A model generated the notes under the pieces. The model was given only the letters and a program-made list of their open reading frames with translations, was not told where the DNA came from and ran no database searches. From NCBI GenBank assembly GCA_007182875.1, contig AP019514.1:372001-436000 (forward strand): a stretch of 64,000 bases of DNA. The letters run 5' to 3'. This DNA comes from Vreelandella sulfidaeris. GTDB lineage: Bacteria > Pseudomonadota > Gammaproteobacteria > Pseudomonadales > Halomonadaceae. Position numbers and translations under genes: made by a program. Each line of letters begins with the position of its first letter. Position 1 is the first letter of the stretch. Positions 9,431-19,474 of the stretch are shown here, piece after piece.

Positions 9431-10590
9431 GGTCTACGATTTTGCCACGCCTGTGGAACGACGCCACCAGAAGGTGGCTGGGCATCGCAAAATGGCAACG
9501 CTACGGCGACGACGTACTGCCTCTTTGGGTCGCCGATATGGATTTTCGCTCCCCGCCAGCGGTGATCGATGCACTGCAGGCGCGCGTGGCCCACGGTGTC
9601 TATGGCTATGGCGAAGTGCCCGCTACGTTAACAGAAACCCTGTGCCAGTGGAGCGCCCACCATTACGACTGGCCCATTCAGCCGGAGTGGCAGCAGTGGC
9701 TACCGGGTGTCGTGCCGGCCTTGCACCTGGCCGCGTTAGCGCTGACCGAACCAGGCGACGGTGTGTTGACGGTGGCGCCGATCTACCCGCCATTTTTAGA
9801 GGTTGCAAAGCGAACTGGGCGACTACCCCAGCAGGCGATGCTCCAAGCGCCTTCAACCCCTAATGAGCCTTGGCAGCTCGATATTGCCGCCTTGGAGGCC
9901 GCTATTACGCCCCGTACGCGCATGCTGCTGTGGTGCCAGCCCCACAACCCTACGGGGCGTGTGGCGCCATGAGGAGCTCGCAGCGCTAGCTGAGCTAGTG
10001 GAGCGCCACGACCTTTGGGTGGTCTCCGATGAGCTGCACTGCGACCTGTTATTGGACGAAGGCGCCCAGCACCGCCCGTTAGCCGCGGCCTTTCCTGAAT
10101 TAGCGAAGCGCACCATTACACTATGGGCACCGTCGAAAACCTTTAACCTGGCGGGCTTAACCAGCGCCTGCGCGGTGATTCCCGACCCCACACTGCGTGA
10201 GCGCTTTGCGGCGGCAACTAAAGGGCTACTTCCCGATGGTAACGTACTCGGCTTGGTCGCGGCGGAAGCAGCGTATCGACATGGCGAGCCGTGGCGCCAG
10301 GCGCTGTTAAACGTCTTGCGTGAGCATCGCGCGGCGCTGCAAGCGCGCGTAGCGAATTGGCCGGACGTGCGCTGGAGTGCGCCGGAGTCGACCTATCTAG
10401 CCTGGCTGGATATGCGCGAGGCAGGGTTAGGTGATGCGCCCTGCAAGACGCTGCTAAAAGAGGCGGGGTAGCGCTTTCGAACGGAGCTGCCTTTGGCTGC
10501 CCCGGCTTTGTGCGGCTTAATTTTGGTACCACCGCTTCCCAGCTGGAAGCGGCGCTGTCTCGCATGGATTCCCTGCTGAAGCGGGATTGA
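9429..10590 (+). CDS. MalY/PatB-type PLP-dependent cystathionine beta-lyase, frame broken
   Basis: Fold-type I aminotransferase-like enzyme of the MalY/PatB family, which cleaves C-S bonds of cystathionine or cysteine conjugates. Visible landmarks: WVADMDFRSPPAVIDAL, YGYGEVPATL, WCQPHNPTGR, VVSDELHCDL (PLP-binding Asp) and APSKTFNLAGL (Schiff-base Lys). The end FVRLNFGTTASQLEAALSRM is the usual family C-terminus. Three frame breaks: near 9455-9475, near 9960-9975 and near 10468. Corrected length is about 387 residues, the same as MalY (390). Whether it acts in methionine metabolism or sulfur-compound detoxification is open. Confidence 0.87.
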
Positions 10591-10606
10591 AAGCCTTCAG
10601 AAGACC

Positions 10607-11551
10607 CTAGTAAAGCATCGCAAAGAGCTTACGACGGTAGGCAACGGTTAGTGGGTGGTCGGCGCCGAGGGCGTCGAATACCTGTAGCAGCGTTTTACGC
10701 GCTGCATCATCGTTATAGGTGCGATCCTGCTTCATCAGCGCCAGCAGCGCCTCCAACCCATCATCGTAATGACCGTCGGCCACTTGGCGCAGGGCGCGCT
10801 GGTACTGCGCTTCGCTATCGGTGCGATCACCCAGGGCCGCAATCTCTTCGGCTGAGAGTGCCTGCTCGCTAAACTCGATGCTGGCGCGTACGCCACGCGC
10901 AGGTGCTGCATCGCGCTCTTCCGGGGGCAGGTTATCAAGTACTTCGCGGGCCTCGCTGCCGCGCCCTTCGGCGACTAGTACGCGAGCGAAGGCTACCTGG
11001 TAGGCGTAGTGCTCTGGGTACTGGCCCATCAGGGTTTGGTATATCTCGCGTGCCCCGGCGGTGTCACCGGCTTTAAGCGCTTCTTCCGCCTGCTCTTCAG
11101 GGTAGGCGGCGCTTCGCTCGGGGGCTGGGAAGTAGCGATTGAGCCACTCGCGTACTTCTTTCTCCGGCAGCGCACCCTGGAACCCATCCACCAAGCCGCC
11201 TTGGCTAATCAGCTTCACATCGGGCACTGAACGCACGCCCAGTTGGCCGCCGATTTCGGGGTTTGCTTCAATATCGAGCTTGCCGAGCAGGAAAGCGCCC
11301 GCGTACTCAACCACCAGCTTCTCCAGCACCGCGAGCAGGGTGCTGCTGCTTGCGTTGGACGGCGAGTAGCAGCCCATTAGCACCGGCACCTGCATGGACG
11401 CTTCAAGCACCTGCTGAATATTGCCAGCATTGAGCTCGATAATGACATCTTCAGGGCGCACCGCCGCCTGTTCAGCGTTAGGCGCGGTAGCGGCAGCACT
11501 TCCGGTATCCGCAGTCAGCGGTTTACCTGAGCGGGGATCAATAATCTGCAT
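10607..11551 (-). CDS. cnoX: Thioredoxin-like co-chaperone CnoX/YbbN
   Basis: A 314-residue protein: a short linker, a thioredoxin fold at about residues 35-140 and a TPR-like helical C-terminal half. The thioredoxin active-site position reads MGCYSPSNASS, so the CxxC pair is lost as in E. coli CnoX. The cis-Pro loop is RSVPDVKL. The family works as a chaperedoxin holding proteins for DnaK and GroEL during oxidative stress. The ATG at 11551 (MQIIDPRSG) fits better than the longer frame to 11620. Confidence 0.88.
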   Translation of the reverse strand: MQIIDPRSGKPLTADTGSAAATAPNAEQAAVRPEDVIIELNAGNIQQVLEASMQVPVLMGCYSPSNASSSTLLAVLEKLVVEYAGAFLLGKLDIEANPEIGGQLGVRSVPDVKLISQGGLVDGFQGALPEKEVREWLNRYFPAPERSAAYPEEQAEEALKAGDTAGAREIYQTLMGQYPEHYAYQVAFARVLVAEGRGSEAREVLDNLPPEERDAAPARGVRASIEFSEQALSAEEIAALGDRTDSEAQYQRALRQVADGHYDDGLEALLALMKQDRTYNDDAARKTLLQVFDALGADHPLTVAYRRKLFAMLY

Positions 11552-11697
11552 GGGTAGACTCGATATCAAAAAATGAATAATAGTTCCCCATGATATGCAG
11601 GCATGCCGCGGCGGATTCAAGGAAAAGGGGGGAAATAAAACTCACTGCTAGTGGGTTTCAAGCTACGTGAACCTGATAAAGCAGAAACAGGGCGCGG

Positions 11698-12819
11698 TTA
11701 GGCGCCCTGTTGGAGCTGCTGTTTCTGACATTGTTTCTGGAATTGTTTCTGAAATTGCTTAAGGAATGATGCGCTCCGCGCGTAGGCGGGAGCGAACAGG
11801 TCGAAAAACGCTGCGCGTGTTTCGCGGAAGTGATCAAAACCGAAGTCACGGGACTTGGTGACGTCGTTGACGCACTCAAGCTCGCGCCCCAGGTCGGCAT
11901 CGGTGTGCCACCAGGAAGCCAGTTGGGTGACATCGGCTTCAACGAGCTCGTTTTGTTTGGCAATCTCGGCCCAGGTAGGCGCAATGTCGGTCATCTGGGT
12001 TTCGAGCGGCTGCGGCGTTTCTGGGCAGTCGGCTACTTCGAGCTCGAAGAATTCACCAATTTCATGCCACAACCGACGCCAGCGGAACACATCGCCATTG
12101 ACTGTGTTAAAGGCTTCATTGTGGGCACCGGGCGTTGTGGCTGCCCACTCCATCTGCCGCGCCAACACGAGAGAATCAGTTAGATCGGTCAAGGCGTTCC
12201 ATTGCACCTGCGAGCCAGGGAAAGTGAACGGCTTGCCCGTGGCTTTGCAGATAGAGGCGTAAACCGCCAGCGTCACGCCCATATTCATGGCGTTACCCCG
12301 GGCGTAGCCGATGACCGTGTGCGGACGGTGCACGTTCCAGCTAAAGCCGTCCCGCTCCGCCGTCGCGAACATGATGTCTTCGAGGGTGTAGTAGAAGTTA
12401 TCGCCGGGGACGCGGGGCGCTGACTCACGAAACGGCGTCTCGGTCTTGCCGCTGCCATAGTTCTCGAAGGCGCCCAGGTACTGCTTGGTGCCCGTTACTA
12501 ACGAAACATGCGACAAACCCGCGCCCTGCAAAGCGTCAAGCAAGTTATGCATCATCGCGCCGTTGGCTTCGACATTCGCCTTCTCATTGTCACGCCGCAC
12601 CCAGGTGCAATAGAAAACATGGGTGATGGGGAGCCCCGCCAGCGCTTCCGCCGTGGCCTCACGATCCAATAGATCGGCAGCGACGGGAATGACCCCTGCT
12701 TGTTCAGAAGGGCGACGAGATAATCCATAGACACTCCATCCGCTAGCGGTGAGATAGCTGGCTAAGTTGCCGCCGGTAATGCCGGTCGCGCCGACGACTA
12801 ATGCGGTGCCTTTGCGCAT
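11698..12819 (-). CDS. PRISE-type short-chain reductase (progesterone 5-beta-reductase-like)
   Basis: About 373 residues. N-terminal NAD(P)-binding motif GATGITGG near residue 10, then SRRPSEQ (phosphate/NADP contact). The catalytic region reads NFYYTLEDIMF with the PRISE Tyr, and HRPHTVIGYA follows. The PRISE family reduces enones or iridoid precursors in plants; bacterial members are annotated as SDR oxidoreductases and natural substrates are unclear. The second of two adjacent ATG codons (12819) has better spacing from CAGGAG. The C-terminal 20 residues are a KQFQ-type repeat encoded by a 12-bp tandem repeat. A divergent LysR gene is the likely regulator. Confidence 0.85.
   Translation of the reverse strand: MRKGTALVVGATGITGGNLASYLTASGWSVYGLSRRPSEQAGVIPVAADLLDREATAEALAGLPITHVFYCTWVRRDNEKANVEANGAMMHNLLDALQGAGLSHVSLVTGTKQYLGAFENYGSGKTETPFRESAPRVPGDNFYYTLEDIMFATAERDGFSWNVHRPHTVIGYARGNAMNMGVTLAVYASICKATGKPFTFPGSQVQWNALTDLTDSLVLARQMEWAATTPGAHNEAFNTVNGDVFRWRRLWHEIGEFFELEVADCPETPQPLETQMTDIAPTWAEIAKQNELVEADVTQLASWWHTDADLGRELECVNDVTKSRDFGFDHFRETRAAFFDLFAPAYARSASFLKQFQKQFQKQCQKQQLQQGA
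11720..11767. repeat. 12-bp tandem repeat at the 3' end of the PRISE gene
   Basis: Three copies of TGTTTCTGRMAT (11720-11731, 11732-11743, 11744-11755) and a decayed fourth copy (11756-11767). On the coding strand it yields a repeated Gln-Lys-Gln-Phe pattern just before the stop codon. Confidence 0.85.
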
Positions 12820-12958
12820 CATTAACTCCTGTTGCAGATAATTTTTCGGAGCGGGCATCGGAAATACGCTATGTGCCCGATGAAAAGCAGTCTGGTCGCC
12901 GATGATCATTGCTACAATTGGAAAAATCGCAAATCTTTATTGCGCTAGGAGCAACTTG

Positions 12959-13924
12959 ATGGATCTCAATGCACTACGCATCTTTGAGCGCGTCGCCGCG
13001 ACAGGAAGTTTTACCGCCACCGCCCGCCACTTTCATCGCGCGGTGTCGTCGGTCTCGCGTCAGATTGCCTCTTTAGAGGAGGCGTTAGGCCAGCAGCTGT
13101 TCTATCGCCACACCCGCGCCGTGACGTTGACCGAGGCGGGGTGGCGCTACTATCAGGAAGTTCGCGAGATACTTGAGCGGCTCGATCTAGCGACGGAAGC
13201 GCTAATGGCTCCTAATCGAGAGCCTAGCGGTGTACTGCGCCTCAACGCCCCTGTGGCTTTCGGTCAGCGCCAAATCGTGCCGATTCTGCATCACTTCCAG
13301 CGCCGCTACCCGGCGATTAAAGCCGAACTAATGCTGACCGACCAATTGACCGACCCGGTGCGCGAGGGCATCGATATTACCTTTCGCGTCGGCGAACTGG
13401 CCGACTCCACGCTGGTGGCGCGCCGACTGGCGTCAATGAATTACGTGGTAGCCGCTGCCCCCGCCTATATACAGCGCTGCGGTAGGCCCAACACTCCAGA
13501 TGACCTTGAGCACCACGATTGCCTGCTCTACCAGGGCGAAATGGGCCGCCAGCGCTGGTACTTCCACCATGCCGAGCAGCCGCAAGCCTTCGCTTACAAA
13601 GTCGACGGCAGCCTGTATAGCAACGATGCGGAGAGCCTGGTGAGAGCAGCACTAATGGGGCAGGGATTGGTGATGTTCCCCACCTGGCTGATCGCTGATG
13701 AGCTGGCCTCGGGCACACTGCTGCCCCTGCTCGAAGCGTGGCGTTGTGAAGTCGTGCCGGGTAGACGCGATATCCACGTGCTTTACGCCCAGCGTCGTCT
13801 GCACACCCGCAAGGTGAGTGCTTTTCTGGATCATCTTTTTAAGATGGTTGAGCCTATCCCGCATTGGGATCGCTGGCGTGAGCAGGAGGTTGTTAACGAG
13901 GGTCTTGCCACTCCCCGCTGCTGA
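12959..13924 (+). CDS. LysR-family transcriptional regulator
   Basis: A 321-residue LysR-type regulator. The N-terminal winged helix-turn-helix lies at about residues 1-60 (MDLNALRIFERVAATGSFTA, HRAVSSVSRQIASLEEALG). The effector-binding domain follows from about residue 90. It belongs to the CrgA/AaeR-like group that starts MDLNALRIFERV. The ATG at 12959 follows AGGAGCAACTT. It is transcribed divergently from the PRISE reductase with a 139-base gap, so it most likely controls that gene and itself. The 3' end overlaps the convergent cyclotransferase gene by 32 bases. Confidence 0.93.
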   Translation: MDLNALRIFERVAATGSFTATARHFHRAVSSVSRQIASLEEALGQQLFYRHTRAVTLTEAGWRYYQEVREILERLDLATEALMAPNREPSGVLRLNAPVAFGQRQIVPILHHFQRRYPAIKAELMLTDQLTDPVREGIDITFRVGELADSTLVARRLASMNYVVAAAPAYIQRCGRPNTPDDLEHHDCLLYQGEMGRQRWYFHHAEQPQAFAYKVDGSLYSNDAESLVRAALMGQGLVMFPTWLIADELASGTLLPLLEAWRCEVVPGRRDIHVLYAQRRLHTRKVSAFLDHLFKMVEPIPHWDRWREQEVVNEGLATPRC

Positions 13925-14284
13925 TCAACGCACTTTCATCAATATTCGCATTGTAAAGATAACACCACGCCTCCCCGTGTCGGGTAGCCAACACCGCTCG
14001 GTCGTATACGCCTTTATCAGGGGCATGGTGAAAATAGTCTTCTAATTTATCAAGCCGCGCTAACTGCTGGGCGTTGATGGCATAAATTTCGACCACCGTA
14101 CCGTTTGAAGGCGCTAGCTTAGCGCCTGGGTAAGGGCCAAGGTCATAAAGGGTAATTGCGTCCAGTCGGTCATGGCCGATGAGGGTCGCGCCTTCAAGCC
14201 AATGGTGATTGCGCCGCCCCTTTTCAGCGTACCGTATACAGCGACCCTAGGGCAGTGCTGTATATCGCGTTGCAGGTAATCCAT
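13893..14284 (-). CDS. Gamma-glutamylcyclotransferase-like protein (YtfP family), one frameshift
   Basis: Small protein of about 130 residues with the GGCT fold: VAVYGTLKRGG (substrate loop YGTLxxG) near residue 12, a GPYPGAK segment in the other frame, then GTVVEIYAINAQQLARLDKLEDY where the catalytic Glu of the family lies, and AWCYLYNAN near the end. The frame breaks near 14200-14225. Start ATG 14284 has GGGGAGGCG upstream. Relatives cleave gamma-glutamylamines or glutathione, or are uncharacterised as YtfP is. The tRNA-fMet terminator lies just upstream. Confidence 0.85.
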
Positions 14285-14312
14285 TGTGTCGCCTCCCCTA
14301 ATCGACAAACAC

Positions 14313-14342
14313 AAAAAGCCGCTACCTTTCGGTAACGGCTTT
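14313..14342 (-). terminator. Intrinsic terminator of the initiator tRNA gene
   Basis: On the minus strand AAGCCGTTACC / GGTAGCGGCTT with a GAAA tetraloop and a T run, starting about ten bases after the tRNA 3' end. Confidence 0.92.
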
Positions 14343-14351
14343 CTCTATGTT

Positions 14352-14428
<77 letters not shown>

Positions 14429-14442
14429 TCAACGTGTGGCGT

Positions 14443-14470
14443 ATTCTACAGAAGTTTTATATGAAGTCAA
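14443..14470 (-). promoter_or_regulatory. Promoter of the initiator tRNA gene
   Basis: On the minus strand TTGACT, 16 bases, then TAGAAT, with the -10 ending about 15 bases before the mature 5' end. Close to sigma70 consensus, as expected for a stable RNA. The rest of the gap up to phaB (14471-14701) shows no further gene. Confidence 0.75.
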
Positions 14471-14701
14471 GAAGGGGATTAACACGTTCGGCTTATAGCC
14501 GTTGTGTGGAACCTGCTGCAACATGGAAAGAGTGCAGCTATGCTTTAAGTAGCCATAACAAAAGCTTACGCTGGTGCATTGTTGCTGAACCCAATAGTGC
14601 GCTGGGGTAGTACAAGCGCAATCGCGCTTATTCATAATGGCTTGTGGCGCAATGTGCGTGCGGTTAGATCCAAGCCGTTTGTCATATCAGGGAGGTAGTC
14701 A

Positions 14702-15449
14702 ATGGCCAATCAATCCCCCGTCGCCTGGGTAACAGGTGGAACTGGTGGTATCGGTACGGCAATTTGTCGTTCGTTGGCAGAGGCGGGTTATCTGGTCGTC
14801 GCGGGTTACCGCAACCCCGATAAGGCCAAAACCTGGCTAGAAACGCAGCATGCTGACGGCTATAACAATATTGAGTTGTCGGGTGTCGATCTTTCCAACC
14901 ATACCGCCTGCCTGGAAGGTGCCCGCGAAATCCATGACAAGTACGGTCCCATTAGCGTGCTGGTGAACTGTGCGGGTATTACCCGTGATGGCACCATGAA
15001 GAAGATGTCTTACGAGCAGTGGTACGAAGTGCTCGACACCAACCCTCAACAGCGTTTTTAACACCTGCCGTAGTGTCATTGAGATGATGCTTGAGCATGG
15101 CTATGGCCGTATCATCAATATTTCATCCATCAATGGTCGTAAGGGGCAGTTTGGCCAGGTCAACTACGCGGCTGCGAAAGCCGGTATGCATGGCCTAACC
15201 ATGTCGCTGGCGCAGGAAACCGCCACTAAGGGCATCACCGTTAATACTGTATCGCCTGGCTATATTGCTACCGATATGATCATGAATATTCCAGAAAAAG
15301 TGCGCGAAGCCATTCGGGAGACAATTCCGGTGAAGCGCTATGGCACGCCAGAGGAGATTGGACGATTGGTCACCTTCTTAGCCGATAAGGAATCAGGTTT
15401 TATCACCGGTGCGAACATTGATATCAACGGTGGCCAGTTTATGGGCTAG
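14702..15449 (+). CDS. phaB: Acetoacetyl-CoA reductase PhaB, one frameshift
   Basis: Short-chain dehydrogenase of about 249 residues that reduces acetoacetyl-CoA to (R)-3-hydroxybutyryl-CoA with NADPH in polyhydroxybutyrate synthesis. Seen: cofactor loop TGGTGGIG at residue 11, NCAGITRDGTMKKM, catalytic Ser in NISSINGRKGQFGQVNYAAAK (split here: NISSING, then GQVNYAAAK with Tyr and Lys), and the family end ITGANIDINGGQFMG. The frame breaks near 15045, where AACCCTCAAC has one C too many; removal restores DTNLNSVFNTCRSVIEMM. RBS GGGAGG. No phaC or phaA gene is nearby. Fits better to PhaB than FabG because of the TRDGTMKKM and GQFGQVNY blocks. Confidence 0.92.
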
Positions 15450-15502
15450 TGGTTTTCCATGGACTGCTAAATACCTAAAGTCCCTTGCCAGGGGGAAACG
15501 CA

Positions 15503-15527
15503 AACGGGAGGCTATCAGCCTCCCGTT
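15503..15527. terminator. Bidirectional hairpin between phaB and the DUF349 gene
   Basis: Perfect 10-bp stem AACGGGAGGC / GCCTCCCGTT with loop TATCA, located between two convergent genes. Followed by GTTATT on the plus strand and by TGCGTTT on the minus strand, so it can serve both. Confidence 0.8.
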
Positions 15528-15570
15528 GTTATTGGATTGTCATTAACCGTATTCGTGTTGCCAAGTTACC

Positions 15571-18387
15571 CTAAGGTAGCGGGACACGTGCCAAGCGGCT
15601 TAGCAGATTATCCAGTTCTTCCACTTCCTCGTCCCATAGCTTGGCAGGCATAGGACCCAGTGCTAGAAGTGCGACCAAGATATCGTTGATGTCTTGATCA
15701 CGGCTCCGCTCTTGATTGAAGCCTTCATTTAAACGCTCTACCTGAATAGCCAGACGTAGAGGCTCATCGCTTTGGCGTACGCTACCCACGGCCAGCATCG
15801 AAAGATGTACTCTTAGCCGGGCTAGGGATTCCGCTATCTTGGCGTAATCGGCGTCTGACAGCGGTGCTGCTACCTGATGGCGCTGCAGATTGCGGGTGCT
15901 GTGTGCCATGCTAAAGGCAGCAGGAAGCGAAGCGCTAAGCACCGTTTGCGCATCAACATCGGTCGGTGTGCCTTCGCTGAGATAACGCTGATCTTCAGCT
16001 AAGTGAGCATTCACTAGCGGCATAATGGCATGCCACTGCTGAACTGTGTCGGCGACTGCAAGACGATTTAAGCGCTCTCTACGCGCACGAACGATGCCGC
16101 TTATGCGTTTCTGCATGCCTTCGCTGCGGCGGTTGCGTGGCAGTGGTTCGAGCTGATTGGCCTGCTCGAGGAAACGGTCCAGCGTAGCGGCTTCGCTGGC
16201 CCCATTGGGTTGCCAGCTATCCATTTGATCTATGATTGTTTGCAGCTCATCAAGTTGCTGTTGCTGACGTGTCGCCTGCTCATTTTTATGTGCATCGCGC
16301 TGGGCGAAGAGTTGGTCACACTCATGACGAAAGGTTTTCCATAGCGTTTGCTCTTCGCCTTTGGGCGCACGGCCTAGTGCACGCCACTGCTGTTGTAGCT
16401 GTTTGGTCAAGTGAATGCGCTGTGCCAGCGGTTGGCTGTCGTCGCTGCGCAGCGAACTGACCTGGCTGATCAAATCCCGTTTTTGCGCGGCGATAGTGTC
16501 AGCGCGCTGATCGATCAGTGCCTGTAACTGATGACGAATGGTACCAAAGCGCCGCCCAACGGCCTCGGAGCGTTCGCGTGGTACCGGGCTATGGTGGCGC
16601 CATTGATGGCGTGCTTTGTCGCGAATTTGCCGAAGTACATCGGGATCGGCGTCTTCAGAAGGCTGTGCTAGCAGGCTTTCAAGCTGATCGCACAGGGCTT
16701 CGCGAGCCTTGAGGTTAGCTTCACGCTCCTCACTGAGACGACTCCGCCAAGGGGCAAGACGTTCATGAATGCGATCCGAGGCGCTGCGAAATCGAGCCGA
16801 TTGATCGCGATTAGCCGCTGCATCGCCTAATGATTTCCACTCTTTGACCAGTTGGCGATGGTGGCGGTCGAGCGCTTCTTCCGCCATGTAAATATCATTG
16901 GCCAGTGCTTCGATGCTGGCACATAGCTGTTCGCGCTTTGGCCCAGCGACAAAACCCCGCCAGTCGCGTAACTCCGCCAGTCTGGCGGCCAAATGCTTTA
17001 AGCGCGCTTTAAGCGGTTGAGCGGCGGGGCCTGCCAGCGCTTCTATGCGTGGCTTTAGCCGCTGATGTAGCCGACTAGCACTTTTGAAGGCGCCGCGCTC
17101 TAGTAAGTGTTCAAAGGTGTCGAGCTCGCCCGCATACACGTCGAGATTGGTGTTTTCTTCTTCCGGCTGTAATGGCGCGGTGTTTTCAATGTTGAGTGCT
17201 GCTTGCGCGCGGCCGAGTAGCGCGGGAGGCGTTAAGGCTTCTGGCCATTGGCATTCGCTAACCTGTGTCGCTAGGGTTGCGTAGTCGCCGTTGGATAGCG
17301 AGGTTTTGATGTCATCGCTTATCGCGCACCAGCGCTGCCACGCCTCTAAGCATTGGTCGTAGTGTTGAATCACCAGCGTGTAGCGTTGACGCATAGCATC
17401 GCTTGGCGGGTGCATGTCGGAAAGCGCTTGCCAACGCTGGCCGAGTAGTTGGCGCTGAGCGCGCAGACTGTCGATATCCTGCACGGTCATGGCAGAGGCG
17501 TGGCAAAGGCCGTCTAAGGTTTCTTCGATACCTTCAAGCAATTGCTCGCGGGTGTTTTCGGCTTCCTCACGCCGCTCGTCGCTCTGTTGGCGAGCCTGCG
17601 CTTGGGTTTCGTGGTCGTGTAAGGTTTTGCGACAATTTAGCAAGGCTTGATGGAAACGCTGCTCCTGCTCAGCGCTTGGTGGCTGAGTGAGCTGTTCCCA
17701 CTGCCGCTCAAGATGGCGAAAACGCCCACCATATAGCGGTTCCCAGGGCGCACGTGCATGTTGCTCTAGTTGCTTCAGGAGCGTTTCGCGCTGTTGTTCT
17801 TCAGCTTCCAGCCATTGTGCATCGCTGCGTAAACGGTTGAGGCGATCACGCGCCAAGCGAACCACTTGGCGGTCGCGGCGGGCCTCTTTTAACAACCGCT
17901 TGAGCCCTTCTTCATCGTCAATGCGTTCGGCAGCCTGGTGGCGAACAGCTGCCACGCCGTTATGGCAAGCCTGATGAATTAAGTCATCCTCATCGTTAAG
18001 CTGACTTAGTGCTGTTAAGCGCAAATTGAGGTTGTCGCCCTGCAAAGCAACTGCATTCAGTATCCTGGGCTCATTGATGCGCTCAACCAATGCTTGACGC
18101 TGATGCAGGTCGGTATGACCTTCACGACCGCTGAGCCGTTGGCAAACTGCATTGAACCAGGCTTCGTCCTGATGATGGTGCGGGTAGGCATCGACCAGAC
18201 CTGCACAGTCATCCAGAGCTATCAGCGCGGCAAGGCGAATCTGGCTATTAGTATCTTTCGTGAGCGACTGCAGCGCTTGGCGCTGTTCTGTTTGTTGAGG
18301 GTCTAGTCGCTGAAGGGCCTGACGACGTACTTCGGGGTCGGGGTGTTGCCACCGAGGTGCGAACAGGCGTCTTAACAGTCCGTGCAT
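15571..18387 (-). CDS. Large DUF349 coiled-coil/HEAT protein (938 aa)
   Basis: An intact frame of 938 residues, very rich in Arg, Gln, Glu and Leu. The first 180 residues look like HEAT-type repeats (DPEVRRQALQRL, NSQIRLAALIAL, VAAVRHQAAERI). The rest holds at least three DUF349 units, recognised by Trp-containing helices such as VKEWKSLGDAAANRDQS, RHQWRHHSPVPRERSE and QQQWRALGRAPKGEEQ. The protein is predicted cytoplasmic and elongated. The family is widespread in gammaproteobacteria but its function is not established. The ATG at 18387 follows a weak AGGATGATCC site. It is convergent with phaB and divergent from minC. Confidence 0.85.
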   Translation of the reverse strand: MHGLLRRLFAPRWQHPDPEVRRQALQRLDPQQTEQRQALQSLTKDTNSQIRLAALIALDDCAGLVDAYPHHHQDEAWFNAVCQRLSGREGHTDLHQRQALVERINEPRILNAVALQGDNLNLRLTALSQLNDEDDLIHQACHNGVAAVRHQAAERIDDEEGLKRLLKEARRDRQVVRLARDRLNRLRSDAQWLEAEEQQRETLLKQLEQHARAPWEPLYGGRFRHLERQWEQLTQPPSAEQEQRFHQALLNCRKTLHDHETQAQARQQSDERREEAENTREQLLEGIEETLDGLCHASAMTVQDIDSLRAQRQLLGQRWQALSDMHPPSDAMRQRYTLVIQHYDQCLEAWQRWCAISDDIKTSLSNGDYATLATQVSECQWPEALTPPALLGRAQAALNIENTAPLQPEEENTNLDVYAGELDTFEHLLERGAFKSASRLHQRLKPRIEALAGPAAQPLKARLKHLAARLAELRDWRGFVAGPKREQLCASIEALANDIYMAEEALDRHHRQLVKEWKSLGDAAANRDQSARFRSASDRIHERLAPWRSRLSEEREANLKAREALCDQLESLLAQPSEDADPDVLRQIRDKARHQWRHHSPVPRERSEAVGRRFGTIRHQLQALIDQRADTIAAQKRDLISQVSSLRSDDSQPLAQRIHLTKQLQQQWRALGRAPKGEEQTLWKTFRHECDQLFAQRDAHKNEQATRQQQQLDELQTIIDQMDSWQPNGASEAATLDRFLEQANQLEPLPRNRRSEGMQKRISGIVRARRERLNRLAVADTVQQWHAIMPLVNAHLAEDQRYLSEGTPTDVDAQTVLSASLPAAFSMAHSTRNLQRHQVAAPLSDADYAKIAESLARLRVHLSMLAVGSVRQSDEPLRLAIQVERLNEGFNQERSRDQDINDILVALLALGPMPAKLWDEEVEELDNLLSRLARVPLP

Positions 18388-18569
18388 GGATCATCCTGCT
18401 GGTGCGTAGCATGAAAAAAAATCAGTCGTCGGCGACTTAGGCAGTTGCAGTCATCGGCGCTGTCGCTTAGCTTGGCATTACTATGATGTGGTGAAGGACT
18501 ATTTTCTACACCACAATGCGTGATAGTACGCTACCTTTATCTTATATGAACATGACATGGAGTTCGGCC

Positions 18570-19318
18570 ATGAGCCTTAACGTGGATAGTGCCGCTGTGG
18601 CCTTTACCTTCAAAGGCGGCATGCTGCCGATGACCGTCATGGAGCTAAGTAGCGCCGATCCGGAACGAATTCGACTGCAGTTAGCGGGCAAACTTACCCA
18701 GTCGCCTGCTTTCTTCCAGCATACACCGGTTGTGCTCAGCGTGGAAAAGCTCGATGAACCTCACTTAGCCCTGGAGCGAATTTGCGCTGTATGCCGTGAC
18801 CATAAGCTTTTGCCCGTGGCTGTACGTGGTGGGTCTGAGCCAGTTCGCCAATCAGCCTGGGCATTGGGGTTAGGGTGGTTTCCGCCGGTAGAAGAGGGCC
18901 GCGGTCGCGTATTGGAGAGTGTCAGAAATTCTCCTGTACATGAAGTAACCCCTGAAGAGACAACGTTGAGCGCGGCAGAATCACCAGCGCTTGCTACGCG
19001 GCTATATCGTGGCACCGTTCGTTCGGGGCAACAGGTTAGCGCCGCGGAAGGGGATCTGGTCGTGATTGGGGCGGTAAACGCGGGGCGGAAGTGTTAGCAG
19101 CAGGCAGTATTCATGTATATGGAGCGCTGCGGGGACGCGCTCTGGCAGGTATTCATGGCAATACACAAGCGGGTATTTATTGTCGCGAACTGGAGGCTGA
19201 GCTGCTTTCAGTGGCAGGCAATTACAAACGCTTAGAGGATATTGATTCACAGCTTCTGGGCCGTCCCGCAGAAGTTCACTTTGCAAAAGAGCAACTTGAA
19301 ATTAAGCCACTGGGATAA
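18570..19318 (+). CDS. minC: Septum site-determining protein MinC, one frameshift
   Basis: Inhibitor of FtsZ polymerisation; it is recruited to membrane by MinD and blocks polar division. N-terminal domain (residues 1-110): FTFKGGMLPMTVMEL, HTPVVLSVEKL. C-terminal beta-helix domain: RSGQQVSAAEGDLVVIGAVNAGAEV, GSIHVYGALRGRALAGI, and RLEDIDSQL. The frame breaks near 19085-19090, where GCGGGGCGG lacks one G. ATG 18570 is preceded by TGGAG; the upstream frame to 18516 is dropped. Corrected length is about 249 residues (E. coli 231). First gene of a minCDE operon. Confidence 0.95.
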
Positions 19319-19474
19319 GGTTGGTATATGCGTACGCTGGTGTTATATGCCTAGCGACGCCGATGACACTATCCGTTACAGTATGGCTTGTTGATGATAT
19401 TGACGTTCCCGTTATGCGCTGAGCGTCAACTGATCTCGCGCTCGCGACGAACGACTTCAAGAAGGAAGTGACTT

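Noticed and set aside
15571-18387. Several plus-strand frames opposite the DUF349 gene
   Set aside because: They are GC-driven antisense shadows of an intact 938-residue gene and lack family features.
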